Assembly (NCBI GenBank): GCA_016210785.1
Contig: JACQTN010000432.1
Location: 1 to 7,735 of the forward strand
Direction of reading: 5' to 3'
Origin: Armatimonadota bacterium
GTDB taxonomy: Bacteria > Sysuimicrobiota > Sysuimicrobiia > Sysuimicrobiales > JACQTN01
DNA length: 7,735 bases
Both the position numbers and the translations under genes were made by a program. The notes below the pieces were generated by a model. It was given only the letters and a program-made list of their open reading frames with translations, made no database searches and had not been told where the DNA came from. This document shows positions 5,755 through 7,735 of this stretch, piece by piece. How positions within the stretch are numbered: position 1 is the stretch's first letter; each line of letters begins with the position of its first letter.

Positions 5755-6210
5755 TCATGAGCGGAGTGGCGGGGTTGGCCCGCTCTCGACCCGGAACACA
5801 GGATGCTTCGCCGCCTCGGCCGCGAACGCCTCGAGCGGCGCGTCTGTGCCGGCGTCGAAGTACGGTCTGGTGACGGACACCCGCCGTACATAGGTTTTGA
5901 GAATCGGGGCGCTGTCCTCCGGGCCGAGCTCGGCGATCCGCACAGTCTCGGACCGGAATCCGCGCACGAGCGTCACTTCCCGCGCCGCGCGTGCGTTCCT
6001 CACCCAGCTCACTTCCCCGTATGGAGAAACCAGCCAGCGGCCACCCCTTTCCTCAACCAGCCACACCGGCGTCGAGATGATCCCGCCGCTCCTCCGCCCT
6101 CTTGTCTTCAGCAGGTAATAATGGGAAGGCGCCAGCTCCGAGGCGAGCAGCGCGCGCATCACCAGGTTTACGATCCGTCGCCAGATGGTCAGGCGGTAGG
6201 TCCGCACCAC
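5755..6210 (-). CDS. Deazaflavin (F420)-dependent nitroreductase/quinone reductase family protein
   Basis: This 151-residue protein has the usual length of the family that includes mycobacterial Ddn. The diagnostic blocks are YYLLKTRGRRSG (residues 31-42), STPVWLVEERGGRWLVSPYGEVSWVRNARAA (46-76) and a C-terminal FDAGTDAPLEAFAAEAAKHPVFRV. Known members use reduced F420 to reduce quinones or nitro compounds, but the family also holds uncharacterised proteins with other deazaflavin or heme ligands, so the substrate is open. The N-terminus (TYRLTIWRRIVNLVMRALL) is basic and amphipathic and may touch the membrane. The start is taken as GTG at 6210, with GTG at 6207 as an alternative; the ribosome binding site (GGGGCGAGG) is modest. 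It starts 18 bases after the ferritin-like gene and is probably in one operon with it. Confidence 0.85.
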   Translation of the reverse strand: MVRTYRLTIWRRIVNLVMRALLASELAPSHYYLLKTRGRRSGGIISTPVWLVEERGGRWLVSPYGEVSWVRNARAAREVTLVRGFRSETVRIAELGPEDSAPILKTYVRRVSVTRPYFDAGTDAPLEAFAAEAAKHPVFRVESGPTPPLRS

Positions 6211-6228
6211 GCGCCTCGCCCCACGCGG

Positions 6229-6720
6229 TCAAGGTTTGGCAGACCCGGCGCTCAGGTTCTCCAGGAACTCCTCGTGCCGGACCTCGTCGGCCAGCAGCTC
6301 CGTCACCAGGGCATGGGTCACGGGATCCTTGCCAAAGGTCATCTTGGCGAGCGCGTTGTAGGCATCGATGGCCCCGGCCTCGGCCTTGATCTGGTCGGCC
6401 ACCATGCCGTTGGCATCAGCCCATTTGGCCCGGGGGGCGACCCAGGGCGCGGTGGCGCCGGCCTCCCAGTCCTTCGGATGGACCACAGGATTGCCGCCCA
6501 GTTCGATGATGCGCGTGGCCAGGCGCTGGGCGTGCTTGAGTTCCTCGGCCGCCTCCTCCTTGAAGTGCTCCGACAGTTCCTCACCCGCCCATCCTTCCGC
6601 CACCAGCGCGGTAATCCAGTATGAATGGGAAGCGAGTAGCTCGTCCAGATACGCCCGGCGCAGTGCGCCGATCAGTTCATTCAGGTCAACCTCGACCACC
6701 GCACGACCTTTCGTCCCCAT
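6229..6720 (-). CDS. Ferritin-like diiron protein (bacterioferritin/Dps-like)
   Basis: This 163-residue, all-helical protein shows the four-helix diiron pattern: a glutamate in helix 1 (E27 in LDELLASHSY), E60-x-x-H63 in helix 2 (EELKHAQRL), E114 in helix 3 (IKAEAGAIDAYN) and E146-x-x-H149 in helix 4 (LADEVRHEEFL). Such proteins store iron or detoxify peroxide by oxidising ferrous iron. It has no cysteine, so it is not a rubrerythrin with a rubredoxin domain or a thioferritin with a cysteine pair. An obvious heme-binding methionine could not be assigned. The ATG at 6720 is chosen because GGGAGGTG (6727-6734) sits six bases before it; the GTG at 6729 overlaps that site. It precedes the nitroreductase-family gene by 18 bases, suggesting a redox or oxidative-stress pair. 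The exact subfamily is uncertain. Confidence 0.82.
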   Translation of the reverse strand: MGTKGRAVVEVDLNELIGALRRAYLDELLASHSYWITALVAEGWAGEELSEHFKEEAAEELKHAQRLATRIIELGGNPVVHPKDWEAGATAPWVAPRAKWADANGMVADQIKAEAGAIDAYNALAKMTFGKDPVTHALVTELLADEVRHEEFLENLSAGSAKP

Positions 6721-6726
6721 GTGAAG

Positions 6727-6734
6727 CACCTCCC
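6727..6734 (-). promoter_or_regulatory. Ribosome binding site deciding the ferritin-like gene start
   Basis: The minus strand reads GGGAGGTG, six bases before the ATG at 6720. It overlaps the upstream GTG at 6729, which would otherwise extend the protein by three residues. Confidence 0.6.
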
Positions 6735-6755
6735 GCGTGTGGATTGGTCATGGCG

Positions 6756-6761
6756 ATGATA
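6756..6761 (-). promoter_or_regulatory. Tentative -10 element before the ferritin-like gene
   Basis: The minus strand reads TATCAT, 35 bases upstream of the ATG and inside the 92-base gap after hypD. No good -35 box lies 16-18 bases further up. The gap also contains a weak bulged hairpin at 6785-6802 (ATCGG...CCGAT) without a T tract. The ferritin gene may have its own promoter or be read through from hypD. Confidence 0.2.
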
Positions 6762-6812
6762 CGTTGTGGCGGCGACACGCACCCATCGGTCTGGGACCCG
6801 ATCTTGCCTCGT

Positions 6813-7735
6813 TCACACTCGCGAACCGGCGCCGCGGTAGTGGTAGTACGCGGCGCACGCGCCCTCCGAGGAGACCATGGGCGCTCCCAGGGGCTGCTCG
6901 GGCGTGCAGCGCCCGCCGAAGGCGGGACAGGCGTCCGGCTGGAGCACGCCCTGCAGGACGAGGCCGCTCAGGCACTCGGGCGGCTCCTCCACGGTGCGGC
7001 CGTCGAGCCCGAAGCGCCGCTCGGCGTCCAACGCCCCGTAGGGATCGCGGAGGCCGAGCCCGCTGCGTGGGATCTCCCCGATCCCCCGCCACTTGCGCGG
7101 GATCACCTGGAAGACCTCCCGGATCATCCGCTGCGCGGCCTCGTTGCCCGCCCGCCGCACCGCGCGGGCGTAAGCGTTTTCCACTTCCGCCCGGCCCTCT
7201 TCCAGCTGCCGCACGCACTGGTAGACGCCCTGCAGGATGTCCACCGGCTCGAAGCCCGTGACCACGATGGGCACGCGGTAACGGGCCGCGATGGGCTCGT
7301 ACTCCTGGTAGCCCATCACCGTACAGACGTGGCCCGCGGCCAGGAACCCCTGCACGCGGTTGCGGGGCGAGGCGAGAATCGCCTCGATGGCGGGAGGCAC
7401 CAGCACGTGCGCCACCAGCACGCTGAAGTTGGGCAGGCCCTGCCGGTGTGCCTGGTGGACGGCCATGGCGTTGGCGGGCGCCGTGGTCTCGAACCCCACC
7501 GCGAAGAAAACGACCTCCCGCGCGGGATGCTCGCGGGCGATCCGCACGGCGTCCAGCGGGGAGTAGACGACCCGCACGTCGCCTCCCGACGCTTTGACCT
7601 CCAGGAGGTTCCCCGACGTCCCCGGGACGCGCAGCATGTCCCCGAAGGAGCAGAAGATCACCCCCGGCCGCGCCGCGATCTCCACGGCACGGTCGATGAT
7701 CTCCACGGGCGTAACGCACACGGGGCATCCCGGAC
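6813..7735 (-). CDS. hypD: [NiFe]-hydrogenase maturation protein HypD, 5' end cut by window edge
   Basis: HypD, with HypC, is the scaffold on which the Fe(CN)2CO group of [NiFe] hydrogenases is built in the cytoplasm. The visible frame of about 307 residues starts at the window edge with [16 protein letters not shown], the signature CPVC motif, so roughly 60 N-terminal residues of a usual ~370 are missing. The frame runs through the edge, so the apparent GTG start at 7721 is only an internal valine codon. Further family blocks are [44 protein letters not shown] and [15 protein letters not shown]. The C-terminal block has four cysteines ([28 protein letters not shown]) that in HypD bind a [4Fe-4S] cluster. 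All expected residues in view are present. It implies a [NiFe] hydrogenase elsewhere; the rest of the hyp genes presumably lie upstream, outside the window. Confidence 0.95.
   Translation of the reverse strand, partial: PGCPVCVTPVEIIDRAVEIAARPGVIFCSFGDMLRVPGTSGNLLEVKASGGDVRVVYSPLDAVRIAREHPAREVVFFAVGFETTAPANAMAVHQAHRQGLPNFSVLVAHVLVPPAIEAILASPRNRVQGFLAAGHVCTVMGYQEYEPIAARYRVPIVVTGFEPVDILQGVYQCVRQLEEGRAEVENAYARAVRRAGNEAAQRMIREVFQVIPRKWRGIGEIPRSGLGLRDPYGALDAERRFGLDGRTVEEPPECLSGLVLQGVLQPDACPAFGGRCTPEQPLGAPMVSSEGACAAYYHYRGAGSRV

Noticed and set aside
5505..5891. A 128-residue minus-strand frame crossing the intergenic region
   Set aside because: It largely overlaps the nitroreductase-family gene in another frame, and its composition (runs of R, P, S, G) is typical of a shadow frame in GC-rich DNA.
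6785..6802. Intrinsic terminator after hypD
   Set aside because: The stem has a bulged G and only seven pairs, and no T tract follows on the minus strand.
1..7735. CRISPR array, rRNA, or integrase/attachment sites
   Set aside because: No regularly spaced repeats, no conserved rRNA segments and no recombinase-like frame were seen on either strand.

Overview
The window comes from a GC-rich bacterium that uses strong Shine-Dalgarno sites and TGA as its usual stop codon. Gene content suggests an anaerobic or facultative lifestyle: a pyruvate:ferredoxin-type 2-oxoacid oxidoreductase, a [NiFe]-hydrogenase maturation factor and a deazaflavin (F420)-type reductase. The sequence alone does not place it in a phylum. 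All convincing genes lie on the minus strand, so transcription runs from high to low coordinates.

Layout in order of transcription: the 3' part of hypD (6813-7735, cut by the window end), a ferritin-like gene (6229-6720), a deazaflavin-dependent nitroreductase-family gene (5755-6210), then a 487-base non-coding stretch holding a MITE-like inverted-repeat pair and several hairpins. Next is a compact oxidoreductase operon: porG (4689-5267), a GltD/PorD fusion flavoprotein (3007-4692), porA (1793-3010) and porB (813-1796), each joined to the next by a 4-base ATGA stop/start overlap. The operon continues into a thioredoxin-like gene (332-778). After 117 bases comes the start of a universal stress protein (1-214, cut by the window end).

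The most notable observation is the thioredoxin-like gene. Its reading frame is interrupted by a single in-frame TGA at exactly the position of the first cysteine of the thioredoxin CxxC motif (reads U-P-A-C). An 8-bp perfect hairpin with a 6-nt loop lies 15 nt downstream of the codon, in the position and with the loop G expected of a bacterial SECIS element. The gene itself stops with TAA, while all six other genes whose stop is visible end in TGA. The best reading is a membrane-anchored, extracytoplasmic selenocysteine thioredoxin-fold protein that ordinary gene callers would split or truncate.

Working together, PorA/PorB/PorG would decarboxylate a 2-oxoacid to an acyl-CoA (or run in reverse). 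The fused PorD-type [4Fe-4S] domain would pass electrons to the FAD/NAD(P)-binding GltD-like part, making a 2-oxoacid:NAD(P) oxidoreductase complex. The selenoprotein is co-transcribed, but its partner is unknown.
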